A stretch of DNA of 6,812 bases from JBDIBB01 sp039812685 (GCA_039812685.1 JBDIBB010000190.1:1-6812), one strand, 5' to 3'. Numbered from the stretch's first letter, positions 1 through 6,007 are shown. Numbers and translations: made by a program. The notes: generated by a model not told the origin, from the sequence alone.

Positions 1-207
1 CGCCTGGCAGGCAACGTCGGCGGCGGCGTCACTTTTTCGTTCGGACGCTGGGGTCTTCGCGGCGACTACCGGCTCTTCGTCGTCGACGGCGCTGAGGATG
101 CGTCGCCGTTCCTCGGCGAGAGCGCGCGGTACGCCCACCGCGTCTACGGGGGTCTCACGGTGGATCTTGGATCGCAGACACCGTCACGGGCCAGCCGGCA
201 GCACTGA
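1..207 (+). CDS. C-terminal fragment of a probable outer-membrane beta-barrel protein (5' end outside window)
   Basis: Frame 1 is open from the first base to TGA at 205-207 and gives 68 residues with no start inside the window. The visible part alternates small or polar with hydrophobic and aromatic residues and is rich in Gly, as in membrane beta-strands: NVGGGVTFSFGRWGLRGDYRLF near residues 5-26 splits naturally into two strands with a tight turn, and RVYGGLTVDL near residues 47-56 would be the last strand. A charged loop (DGAEDASPFLGES) lies between them. A short polar tail follows the last strand, so the usual terminal aromatic residue of BamA substrates is not at the extreme end. The likely role is a porin-like or structural barrel in the outer membrane of a diderm. 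I cannot name a family, and a soluble beta-rich protein is possible. Confidence 0.5.
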   Translation, partial: RLAGNVGGGVTFSFGRWGLRGDYRLFVVDGAEDASPFLGESARYAHRVYGGLTVDLGSQTPSRASRQH

Positions 208-242
208 AGACCCCGGTGGTCAACCAACGCCCGGAGAGCGCC

Positions 243-656
243 ATGAAGACACGAGTTCCCAAGGCGTCGGATACCGATCCTCTCGCTGCGATCCCCTTGC
301 AGGCGCTCACACGAGAGGTTGGTTACCTCGTCGTGTCGTACTTGCGTGTGCAGAGTGCATCTCCGGCGCTCGTCTCAATCGACCGGCGTCTCGCCGGCGC
401 ACGCCAGGCACTCTCGGCGGCACGCGACCCGTCGAGCGCCGGTGCGCTGACGGTCAGCGAAGCGTCCGACGCCGAGGCGGCGGTGCTTCGCGCGCACGAC
501 GCCTGGCAACACTTCGTGGGCGAATGGCGTGTCGCGCACGCGTCGCTGGCCCATCTCGTCCGTCGCGTGGCCAGGAGCGAGACGGCGAGGCGGCGAGGCG
601 CACGTGGTCAGCAACGCCAACCGGCTACGCTCCAGCGTGCGGCAGTTCCCGAGTGA
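243..656 (+). CDS. Hypothetical protein, 137 aa, mostly alpha-helical
   Basis: The ORF runs from ATG 243 to TGA 654-656. I chose ATG 243 over the in-frame GTG at 216 because GGAGAG (233-238) lies four bases before it. Codons favour G or C at the third position, as in the well-supported genes of this window, which argues that the frame is real. The protein appears soluble, with no signal peptide or membrane segment. The first 15 residues are polar. Two helical stretches follow: residues about 20-62 (ALTREVGYLVV, then RRLAGARQALSAAR) and about 72-115 (ASDAEAAVLRAHDAWQHFVGEWRVAHASLAHLV). The tail is Arg-rich and low in complexity (ARRRGARGQQRQ). It starts 35 bases after the barrel fragment on the same strand and could be cotranscribed with it. 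I do not recognise a family and assign no function. Confidence 0.55.
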   Translation: MKTRVPKASDTDPLAAIPLQALTREVGYLVVSYLRVQSASPALVSIDRRLAGARQALSAARDPSSAGALTVSEASDAEAAVLRAHDAWQHFVGEWRVAHASLAHLVRRVARSETARRRGARGQQRQPATLQRAAVPE

Positions 657-791
657 CATCGACTCTTCTGGTTGATCGTGTCGTCTCGGACGCGGGCGTC
701 CGTCGCTGCCTGGTCTTGCTGAAGTGCTGCACCGGGCTCATCAGCGAGCGTTTCGCCCGGATTGTGCGCGAGCATGCGTGACTGCCTGGGA

Positions 792-858
792 ACAGCAACG
801 CCTCCGCCTGGTACATGGGCCTGCTGAGGGCCACTTCGCCACACGGAGGCGTTGCTGT
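792..858. repeat. Perfect 15-bp inverted repeat with 37-bp spacer
   Basis: ACAGCAACGCCTCCG at 792-806 is matched exactly by its reverse complement at 844-858. The 37-bp spacer (807-843) contains a weak GGCC/GGCC pairing. A transcript would form a stable 15-bp stem, but no U-run follows, so it is not a textbook intrinsic terminator. It lies 135 bp after the 137-aa gene and 94 bp before the SDR start. It could be a transcript-end hairpin, a two-arm protein site, or the footprint of a small repeated element. The repeat is certain; the role is not. Confidence 0.8.
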
Positions 859-937
859 CGAACGGGCCGCGTCACGGTGAGGCTGCGCCCGGCCGGCGGT
901 CCGGCGTCGGACTGCTGGCCGGATCGGCGCGGCCGGG

Positions 938-943
938 TATGAT
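938..943 (+). promoter_or_regulatory. Probable -10 element (TATGAT) of the SDR gene, near-leaderless start
   Basis: TATGAT matches the TATAAT consensus at five of six positions and stands out in very GC-rich surroundings. Only nine bases separate it from ATG 953, so transcription would begin at about A950-A953, giving a leader of zero to three bases. No Shine-Dalgarno sequence exists in CCCTCACC before the ATG, which agrees with leaderless or near-leaderless translation. The -35 side is poor: CTGGCC at 915-920 with a 17-bp spacer matches three of six. Confidence 0.5.
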
Positions 944-952
944 GCCCTCACC

Positions 953-1762
953 ATGACGTCACTCGCCGGCCGCGTGGCGGCCATCACGGGCGGCTCGGCG
1001 GGCATCGGCGCCGCCTGCGCGCGGCGCTTCGCTTCAGAGGGCATGGCGGTATCGCTTGCCGCCCGCCGTCCCGATCGTCTCGAGCACGTGGCCGGCCGCA
1101 TCGGCCAGGCGGGCGGTCGCGTGCTGGCCGTGTCGGCCGACGTCACCAGCGAGCCGGACATGCGTGCCTTCGTCACGCGCACGCTGGCCACCTTCGGCCG
1201 CCTCGACGTGCTGGTGGCCAACGCGGGCATCGGCTTCCACGGCACGCTGGAGGACACCACGCCCGAGGTGATGCGGCAGTTGCTCGAGGTGAACTTCATG
1301 GGCACGCTGCACGCCGTGCGCGCGGCGATGCCGCACTTCGAGGCGCAGCGGTCGGGCCACGTGCTGGTCGTTTCGTCGATCGTCGGCCGGCGCGCCGTTC
1401 CCGGGTCGGCGGGCTACGCCGCGACGAAGTTCGCGCAGGTGGGCCTTGCCGAGTCGCTGCGCGCCGAACTGCGCGGCAGCGGCATCCACGTCAGCCTCGT
1501 CTACCCCGTGGCCACCATCACCGACTTCCACGCGGCCATGCGCGAGAACTACGGCTTCGGCGTCGAGGCCAACGGCCCGCGCCAGACCGCCGAACAGGTG
1601 GCCGAGGCGATGCTGCGCTGCGTGCGGCGGCCGCGGCCCGAGGTCTATCCGCACACGCTCTCGCGCGGCCTCGCCATCCTCGCCGTCGTTGCGCCCGGCC
1701 TCTGCGACCGCATCGTCCAGCGGTACGGGCGGCGCCGGACGACGACGGATCACGCGGGCTGA
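953..1762 (+). CDS. Classical short-chain dehydrogenase/reductase (SDR), NAD(P)-dependent
   Basis: The protein has 269 residues, a usual length for classical SDRs with a short C-terminal extension. It is a cytosolic Rossmann-fold oxidoreductase that interconverts alcohols and carbonyls with NAD(P)(H). All family landmarks are visible: cofactor motif TGGSAGIG (12-19), acidic residue after beta-4 in SADV (61-64), NAG (90-92), structural Asn114 (VNFMG), catalytic Ser142 (VVSSIVG), and Tyr155/Lys159 in YAATK. AARRPDRL (36-43) after beta-2 has Arg38/Arg39 and no Asp at the cofactor-selecting position, which favours NADPH. The loop after the active site reads YPVATITDF, where most classical members have PG. 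The last 45 residues hold a short hydrophobic stretch (LAILAVVAPGL, 240-250) and an Arg-rich end. Substrate cannot be inferred. The gene appears monocistronic, with its own -10 and a hairpin after the stop. Confidence 0.93.
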   Translation: MTSLAGRVAAITGGSAGIGAACARRFASEGMAVSLAARRPDRLEHVAGRIGQAGGRVLAVSADVTSEPDMRAFVTRTLATFGRLDVLVANAGIGFHGTLEDTTPEVMRQLLEVNFMGTLHAVRAAMPHFEAQRSGHVLVVSSIVGRRAVPGSAGYAATKFAQVGLAESLRAELRGSGIHVSLVYPVATITDFHAAMRENYGFGVEANGPRQTAEQVAEAMLRCVRRPRPEVYPHTLSRGLAILAVVAPGLCDRIVQRYGRRRTTTDHAG

Positions 1763-1764
1763 GG

Positions 1765-1793
1765 CGGCCGCAGTGCGCGTGCCGCGCTGGCCG
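1765..1793 (+). terminator. Terminator-like hairpin after the SDR gene (no U-run)
   Basis: Three bases after the SDR stop, CGGCC (1765-1769) pairs with GGCCG (1789-1793). After a two-base bulge (1770-1771), AGTGCG (1772-1777) pairs with CGCGCT (1783-1788), with one G-U wobble and a five-base loop. The position is right for a transcription end. The lack of a following T-run means it may act with Rho or only protect the transcript end. In DNA this GC-rich, chance hairpins are common. Confidence 0.35.
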
Positions 1794-2018
1794 GGGCGAT
1801 CGCGAGACGCCCGACCAGACCCTGGCTCGCCTCGCGCAGCATCGTGCGGTGCGATGACGTTCTGCGAAGCGTCGTGGTCGAGCTGACGGGAGGACGTCGA
1901 GACGGATACCCGCCCGTCGAGCGAGCGACGCGGCGGGAGCCCGCGGCCGGGCCCTCGTGCCGGGCCGGCGGTCGCGGCCCGGGTGGCGCCGTGGCACGAG
2001 CGACCGAAAGGTGACAGC
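1794..2018. other. Gap upstream of hsdM with a GC-rich potential leader hairpin
   Basis: I see no gene and no convincing -35/-10 pair here; this stretch must nevertheless contain the hsdM promoter unless transcription enters from the left. At its right end an interrupted dyad is possible: CTCGTG (1954-1959) with CACGAG (1995-2000), and nested inside it CCGGGCC (1960-1966) with GGCCCGG (1976-1982). It ends six bases before the hsdM ribosome binding site and could influence initiation. Confidence 0.35.
2007..2014 (+). promoter_or_regulatory. Ribosome binding site that fixes the hsdM start
   Basis: AAAGGTGA matches the 3' end of 16S rRNA and stands four bases before GTG 2019. The longer in-frame GTG at 1983 has no such site and would add twelve residues (beginning APWHERPKG) that do not look like HsdM. 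GTG 2019 gives the family-typical N-terminus NHSEIVSFLWGVADLIRD. Confidence 0.75.
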
Positions 2019-4175
2019 GTGAACCACAGCGAAATCGTGAGCTTTCTCTGGGGCGTCGCCGACCTGATCCGCGACACCTTCAAGCGCGGCAAGTACCAGG
2101 ACGTCATCCTGCCGCTCACGGTGCTGCGCCGCCTCGACTGCGTGCTCGCCGGGACGAAGACGGAAGTTCTCGAGCGCCAGGGTCAGCTCAAGGGCAAGGG
2201 GCTCGAGGATCTCGACGCCCAGCTGCGGCGCGCCTCCGGCTTCGCCTTCTACAACACGTCCCGCTACGACTTCGAGAGGCTGCTCGCCGATGCGCCGCAC
2301 CTGGCGGCCAACCTGCGCAACTACATCGCCGGGTTCAGCCCGAACATGCGCGAGGTGATCGAGAAGTTCGACTTCGACAACACGATCTCGAAGCTTGATG
2401 AGGCCGGACTTCTCTTCCAGGTGCTCGAACGGTTCAAGAACGTGGACCTGCATCCGGACCGGATCGACAACCCGGCAATGGGCACGATCTTCGAGGAGCT
2501 GATCCGGAAGTTCAACGAGGCGCTGAACGAGAACCCCGGCGAGCACTTCACGCCCCGCGACGTGGTGCACCTGATGGTGGATCTGATGCTGGCCGGCGAC
2601 GCCGATCGCATCCAGCGCACGGGGATCGTCTGCACGGTCTACGATCCGTGCTGCGGCTCGGGCGGCATGCTCATGATTGCGAAGGAGCACGTCACGGCCG
2701 GCCTGCGCAGGAACGGCGAGGCGCTGCGGCCGCCCATCAACCCGGACGCGGAAATCCACCTCTTCGGCCAGGAGGTAAACCCGGAGACGTGGGCGATTGC
2801 GAAGTCGGATCTCTTCATGAAGGACCCGACCGGACGCGATGCCGACAACATCGCCTACGGAAGCGTGCTCTCCACCGACGGGCACGCTGGCCGCTCGTTC
2901 GACTACCTGATCGCCAACCCCCCGTACGGCAAGGAGTGGAAGCGAGACGAGGGCGCCGTGCGCGCCGAGCACGCGCGCGGCGCGTCGGGCCGATACGCCG
3001 CCGGGCTGCCGCGAATCAGCGACGGCCAGCTCCTCTTCCTCCTGCACATGCTGGCGCATGCGAAGGAGCCGCAGGAGGGCGGATCGCGCATCGCCATCAT
3101 CATGAACGGCTCGCCGCTCTTCACCGGCGACGCCGGCAGCGGCGAGAGCGAGATCCGCCGCTTCATCCTGGAGCACGACCTGCTCGAAGCGCTGGTCGCG
3201 CTTCCCGAGCAGCTTTTCTACAACACCGGCATCGCCACCTACGTCTGGGTCGTCACCAACCGCAAGGCGCCGGCGCGCCGGGGCCGGGTGCAGCTCATCG
3301 ACGCCACCTCGTTCTGGGTGCCGATGCGCAAGAGCCTCGGCGACAAGCGGCGCGAGATCCCGCCGGAGAAGGCGCAGGACATCGTCACGCTCCTCGGCGC
3401 CTTCACGGATGGCGAAACGCGCCGGATCACGAAGGACGGCAACAAGGAAGAGGTCGTCGTGAGCCGCATCTTCCCGACCACGCACTTCGGCTTCCGCAAG
3501 ATCACCGTCGAGCGTCCGCTGCGGCTCAGCTTCCAGGCAACCGCCGACCGCATCGCACGGCTCGAGGACGAGCGGGGATTCCAGTCGCTCGCGCAGTCGA
3601 AGAAGAAGGGTGCGGGTGGCGCGAAGGAACAGGCCGAGGGCCGAGAGCTGCAGGCGGCGATTCGCGCGCTTCTGCGCGGGCTCCCGGGAACGCTCTTCAC
3701 GGACCGCAACGAGTTCGAGGAGACGCTTGATGCCGCCGTTCGGAAGGCGCGTCTGAAGCTCCCGGCGCCGGTCCGCAAGGCGATTCTGTCAGCGCTCGCC
3801 GAGCGTGACGACACGGCCGCGATCTGCCGCGGCAGGGACGGCAACCCGGAGCCCGATCCGGAGCTGCGCGACACCGAGAGCGTGCCGCTGCCCGCCGGCG
3901 ACGACCCGGCCGACGCCGAGGGGGTGCCCGCCAGCGTCCGTGCCTTCTTCGACCGCGAGGTGACGCCCCACGTCCCGGACGCCTGGATCGACACGACCAG
4001 GCGCGACCCCAGGGACGGTCGCGTCGGCCTCATCGGCTACGAGATCAACTTCAACCGCTACTTCTACCGCTACACACCGCCCCGGCCCCTGGAGGAGATC
4101 GAAGCCGATATCCGGGCGATTGAGAAAGACATCGTGCGGATGCTGGCGGAGGTCACTGCGGGCCGGGCCGGCTAA
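2019..4175 (+). CDS. hsdM: Type I restriction-modification system, DNA methyltransferase (modification) subunit HsdM
   Basis: The protein has 718 residues from GTG 2019 to TAA 4173-4175. HsdM forms an M2S complex with HsdS and methylates adenine at N6 using S-adenosylmethionine; with HsdR it makes the restriction enzyme. The N-terminal helical domain (1 to about 150) starts NHSEIVSFLWGVADLIRD and includes VILPLTVLRRLDCVL. The catalytic domain follows: GEHFTPRDVVHLMVDLM (from 174), the SAM-binding motif DPCCGSGG (209-216), and the catalytic N6-adenine motif NPPYG (300-304). Residues from about 490 form a long extension with a Lys/Gly-rich linker (SKKKGAGG, from 527), then PHVPDAWID (about 651), GYEINFNRYFY, and a terminal helix (PLEEIEADIRAIEKDIVRML) likely to contact HsdS. 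It is longer than the 529-aa EcoKI subunit but fits the large HsdM class with this tail. hsdS is not adjacent: a toxin-antitoxin pair lies between them. Confidence 0.96.
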   Translation: MNHSEIVSFLWGVADLIRDTFKRGKYQDVILPLTVLRRLDCVLAGTKTEVLERQGQLKGKGLEDLDAQLRRASGFAFYNTSRYDFERLLADAPHLAANLRNYIAGFSPNMREVIEKFDFDNTISKLDEAGLLFQVLERFKNVDLHPDRIDNPAMGTIFEELIRKFNEALNENPGEHFTPRDVVHLMVDLMLAGDADRIQRTGIVCTVYDPCCGSGGMLMIAKEHVTAGLRRNGEALRPPINPDAEIHLFGQEVNPETWAIAKSDLFMKDPTGRDADNIAYGSVLSTDGHAGRSFDYLIANPPYGKEWKRDEGAVRAEHARGASGRYAAGLPRISDGQLLFLLHMLAHAKEPQEGGSRIAIIMNGSPLFTGDAGSGESEIRRFILEHDLLEALVALPEQLFYNTGIATYVWVVTNRKAPARRGRVQLIDATSFWVPMRKSLGDKRREIPPEKAQDIVTLLGAFTDGETRRITKDGNKEEVVVSRIFPTTHFGFRKITVERPLRLSFQATADRIARLEDERGFQSLAQSKKKGAGGAKEQAEGRELQAAIRALLRGLPGTLFTDRNEFEETLDAAVRKARLKLPAPVRKAILSALAERDDTAAICRGRDGNPEPDPELRDTESVPLPAGDDPADAEGVPASVRAFFDREVTPHVPDAWIDTTRRDPRDGRVGLIGYEINFNRYFYRYTPPRPLEEIEADIRAIEKDIVRMLAEVTAGRAG

Positions 4176-4181
4176 TCACGC

Positions 4182-4219
4182 GGAATGTCGGTACTCCCCG
4201 CCAAGTGCCGATGTTTTCC
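4182..4219 (+). terminator. Candidate intrinsic terminator after hsdM
   Basis: Six bases after the hsdM stop, TCGGTAC (4188-4194) pairs with GTGCCGA (4205-4211), with one wobble and a ten-base loop. The stem can extend outward through weak pairs, and GGAA (4182-4185) can meet TTCC (4216-4219). A short T-rich stretch, TGTTTTCC, follows the core stem. It is the best terminator-like structure in the window, though the U-run is short. If real, it separates hsdM transcription from the unit that begins at the promoter near 4301. Confidence 0.4.
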
Positions 4220-4237
4220 GTCGGGATGGATCGGCCC

Positions 4238-4252
4238 CCCCGGAATCCGGGG
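4238..4252. repeat. Short GC-rich palindrome between hsdM and the antitoxin gene
   Basis: CCCCGGA (4238-4244) and TCCGGGG (4246-4252) form a perfect dyad around A4245. As RNA it would be a six-bp stem with an AAU loop. No T-run follows directly. It may help terminate hsdM transcription or be an incidental GC-rich palindrome. Confidence 0.4.
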
Positions 4253-4287
4253 CGTGGGCATTTGACCCCAAAGGCTCGTCCCCCGAG

Positions 4288-4337
4288 ATGTGGCAAATCG
4301 TTGACAGCTACAGACAAATGAGTACGATTTGCCACAT
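4288..4337 (+). promoter_or_regulatory. Promoter with 14-bp inverted-repeat operator for the AbiE-like operon
   Basis: ATGTGGCAAATCGT (4288-4301) is matched exactly by its reverse complement (4324-4337), with 22 bp between the arms. A consensus -35, TTGACA (4301-4306), begins on the last base of the left arm. After a 16-bp spacer, the -10 TACGAT (4323-4328, four of six) falls almost entirely inside the right arm. A repressor on the arms would cover both elements. Transcription should begin about seven bases after the -10, at or next to A4336, the first base of the antitoxin ATG. Characterised AbiEi antitoxins bind paired inverted repeats in their own promoter cooperatively and repress it; that this protein binds here is inference. 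Confidence 0.8.
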
Positions 4338-4938
4338 GATGACCGCTCGGCAACACATCCTGAGCCTGGTCAAGCAGAAGGACTACGTGACCGCGCGCGC
4401 CGTGTCCCGAGCCGGGATCCATACTCAGGAGCTGACGCGCCTGGTGGCCGACGGCACCCTCGAACGCGTCGGGCCCGGGAAGTACCGCCTCGCCAATGCG
4501 GACATCACCGAGCACCACGGGCTCGCCCTGGCTGCTGCGGCCGCACCCGCCGGCGTGATCTGCCTGCTGTCCGCGCTCTCCTTCCACGGGATCGGAACCC
4601 AGCTCCCCGCCGAGGTCTGGCTGGCCATCGAACGGGGCCGGCGTCCCCCGAAAGTGGCGAGCCTGCGGCTGCGGATCGTCCGCTACAGCGGAGCGGCCTT
4701 CCGCGCAGGCATCGAGATCCATGAGATCGAACGGCAGAGCGTGCGCATTTACAGCGTCGCCAAGACGATCGCGGATCTCTTCAAAGCCCGGCATCGCGTC
4801 GGGCTCGACGTGGCGGTGGAAGCGCTGCGCGAGGCGTGGCGCGACCGCCGTTTCGCGATGGCCGACCTCGACCTAGCCGCCCGGGCCTGCCGCGTCGAGA
4901 GCGTGATGCGTCCCTATGTGGAGGGAGTGGTCGCATGA
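4336..4938 (+). CDS. abiEi: AbiEi-like antitoxin / transcriptional repressor of a type IV toxin-antitoxin system
   Basis: The protein has 200 residues from ATG 4336 (199 if the adjacent ATG 4339 is used). An in-frame ATG at 4318 lies upstream of the predicted transcription start and is disfavoured. The N-terminus is a winged helix-turn-helix: ARQHILSLVKQKDYV, AGIHTQELTRLVADG, then the wing LERVGPGKYRL (residues 4-52). The C-terminal AbiEi-type domain includes LLSALSFHGIG and, further on, SVAKTIADLFKARHRVGLD and VAVEALREAW. In this family the N-terminal domain binds the promoter, and the C-terminal domain neutralises the AbiEii toxin without a stable complex. No Shine-Dalgarno sequence precedes the start, so translation is probably leaderless. 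The stop overlaps the toxin start (ATGA at 4935-4938), the usual antitoxin-first order. The family call is from sequence pattern, not a search. Confidence 0.86.
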   Translation: MMTARQHILSLVKQKDYVTARAVSRAGIHTQELTRLVADGTLERVGPGKYRLANADITEHHGLALAAAAAPAGVICLLSALSFHGIGTQLPAEVWLAIERGRRPPKVASLRLRIVRYSGAAFRAGIEIHEIERQSVRIYSVAKTIADLFKARHRVGLDVAVEALREAWRDRRFAMADLDLAARACRVESVMRPYVEGVVA

Positions 4939-5864
4939 CGACGGGGCTCGCCCACTCGGTCCAGGTCCGGCTCGTTCAGCACGCGAAGAAGCTCGGGATC
5001 GACCCCAACGTGGTCCTGGTGCGTTATGCAAGCGAGCGACTGCTGTATCGGCTGTCGCGATCGCGGCACGCCGAGCGCTTCGTGCTGAAGGGCGCCCTGC
5101 TGCTCCTGGTGTGGCTGGGCGAGACGATCCGCCCCACGCGCGACGCCGACCTGCTCGGATTCGGCGAGCTGAACACCGAATCACTTCGCAACCTGTTCGA
5201 CGAGATCTGCGCGCAGTCGGTCGAGCCGGATGGTCTCGAGTTCGACGCCGCCACACTGCGGGTCGGACCGATCCGAATCGAGGACGCCTACGGCGGCCAG
5301 CGGGTGGAGATGACCGCTCGGCTGGGGAAGGCCCGGCTCCGGGTGCAAGTCGATGTCGGCATCGGTGACGCCGTCGTTCCGGAGCCGCAGTGGATCGAGT
5401 ACCCGAGCCTCCTGGATCTGCCACGGCCGCGCTTGCGCGCCTATCGGCCCGAGACGGCGGTCGCGGAGAAGTTGCACGCCATGGTCGTACTCGGCGCCGC
5501 CAACAGCCGCATGCGGGACTTTTTCGACGTCCAAGCGCTCGCGTCGGCTCGATCCTTCGACGGGGTCCAGCTCGCCGAGGCCATCGCGGCCACGTTCGTC
5601 CGTCGCCGGACGGATCTGCCGCAGGAACTTCCGATGGCGCTGACGCGGGAGTTCGCCGAGGTGCCCGGCAAATCGGCACAGTGGACCGGATTCACCCGCA
5701 GGCTCCTGGGCGCGGGATCGCCGCCGGGACTGCCAGGCGTGATCGAGGCGATCGCGGGCTTTGCCGGACCTCCGCTGCGTGCGGTTGCTCGCGGCGATCG
5801 CTTCGCCGGCAGCTGGCCCCCCGGAGGCCCGTGGTCGCTGCAGGAGCCCGAGGAGGCACGATGA
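4935..5864 (+). CDS. abiEii: AbiEii-like nucleotidyltransferase toxin
   Basis: The protein has 309 residues from ATG 4935, overlapping the antitoxin stop by four bases, with a purine-rich GGAGGGAG (4920-4927) as ribosome binding site. The core matches the AbiEii/AbiGii nucleotidyltransferase pattern: VLKGALLLLVW (50-60), then RPTRDADLLGFG (66-77) with metal-binding Asp70 and Asp72, a third acidic residue probably Asp140 in VQVDVGIGD, and the conserved AVAEKLHAMVVLG (175-187, Lys179) followed by NSRMRDFFDV (190-199). Characterised members (AbiEii, MenT) transfer nucleotides, in several cases to tRNA 3' ends, and stop growth; activity on tRNA here is inference. The first motif reads KGA where many relatives have GGS or GGT. 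The last 40 residues are Gly/Pro-rich and probably flexible. Its stop overlaps the next start by four bases. Confidence 0.88.
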   Translation: MTTGLAHSVQVRLVQHAKKLGIDPNVVLVRYASERLLYRLSRSRHAERFVLKGALLLLVWLGETIRPTRDADLLGFGELNTESLRNLFDEICAQSVEPDGLEFDAATLRVGPIRIEDAYGGQRVEMTARLGKARLRVQVDVGIGDAVVPEPQWIEYPSLLDLPRPRLRAYRPETAVAEKLHAMVVLGAANSRMRDFFDVQALASARSFDGVQLAEAIAATFVRRRTDLPQELPMALTREFAEVPGKSAQWTGFTRRLLGAGSPPGLPGVIEAIAGFAGPPLRAVARGDRFAGSWPPGGPWSLQEPEEAR

Positions 5865-6007
5865 CCACCGCTCGCCGCCCCCCGCGCGAGATCGACGCTA
5901 CGAGTCGCATCGTTCAAGCCGACCTCGACGCGCGCCAGGCGCTCTACCAGCAGCTCGCCGAGCGGATCTGGAGCCCGGAGCGTCTGGCGCGGGAGGTGGC
6001 GTCGTGA
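5861..6007 (+). CDS. Unknown 48-aa protein between the toxin and hsdS, coupled on both sides
   Basis: The ORF starts at ATG 5861, which shares ATGA with the toxin stop, and stops at TGA 6005-6007, which shares GTGA with the hsdS start. AGGAGG (5851-5856), four bases before the ATG, is one of the best ribosome binding sites in the window. The protein is polar and nearly balanced in charge (eight Arg, seven acidic). The first 15 residues are Arg/Pro-rich and probably disordered (ARRPPREIDATS). The rest is a likely helix, about residues 16-36 (RIVQADLDARQALYQQLAERI), with a second turn or helix after W37-S38-P39. No signal or membrane segment is present. I recognise no family. The site and overlaps argue for real translation; its role might be partner binding to the toxin or HsdS, or only a coupling peptide. 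Confidence 0.7.
   Translation: MTTARRPPREIDATSRIVQADLDARQALYQQLAERIWSPERLAREVAS

Larger units (their letters stand above)
657..952. other. 296-bp gap without a convincing gene
   Basis: Short ORFs cross this stretch on both strands, but none has a ribosome binding site, a recognisable motif or a codon pattern like its neighbours. What it does hold is a perfect 15-bp inverted repeat (792-806 and 844-858) and, at its right end, a -10-like hexamer just before the SDR gene. Both are listed separately. Confidence 0.5.

Noticed and set aside
98..781. 227-codon plus-strand frame over the left part of the window
   Set aside because: It is Arg/Ser/Gly-rich without motifs and overlaps both the barrel fragment and the 137-aa gene, which have better composition and, for the latter, a ribosome binding site.
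792..858. Inverted repeat considered as an integron attC site
   Set aside because: The outer core sites do not fit RYYYAAC and GTTRRRY (the right arm reads GTTGCTG), and the symmetry is perfect, whereas attC sites have an unpaired extrahelical base pattern. No integrase is present.
625..1305. 226-codon minus-strand frame across the gap and the start of the SDR gene
   Set aside because: Half of it is the antisense of a well-supported SDR, and the rest has Arg/Ser/Ala shadow composition with no initiation signal.
1983..2018. Longer hsdM start at GTG 1983
   Set aside because: It has no ribosome binding site, and the added residues do not resemble an HsdM N-terminus; GTG 2019 has AAAGGTGA at the right distance.
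1518..3485. 655-codon open frame on the minus strand opposite the SDR and hsdM genes
   Set aside because: It is an antisense shadow of GC-rich coding sequence: the opposite frame encodes HsdM with all its motifs, and the minus frame is low-complexity (Arg, Ala, Val, His) with no recognisable domain.
4318..4335. Earlier antitoxin start at ATG 4318
   Set aside because: It lies between the predicted -35 and -10 elements, upstream of the expected transcription start, and adds six residues outside the usual domain.
5761..6003. Extension of hsdS upstream in the same frame from 5761
   Set aside because: The added residues overlap the toxin and the 48-aa gene and are Arg/Ala/Pro shadow sequence; GTG 6004 has a strong GGAGGT site and leads straight into the family N-terminus.
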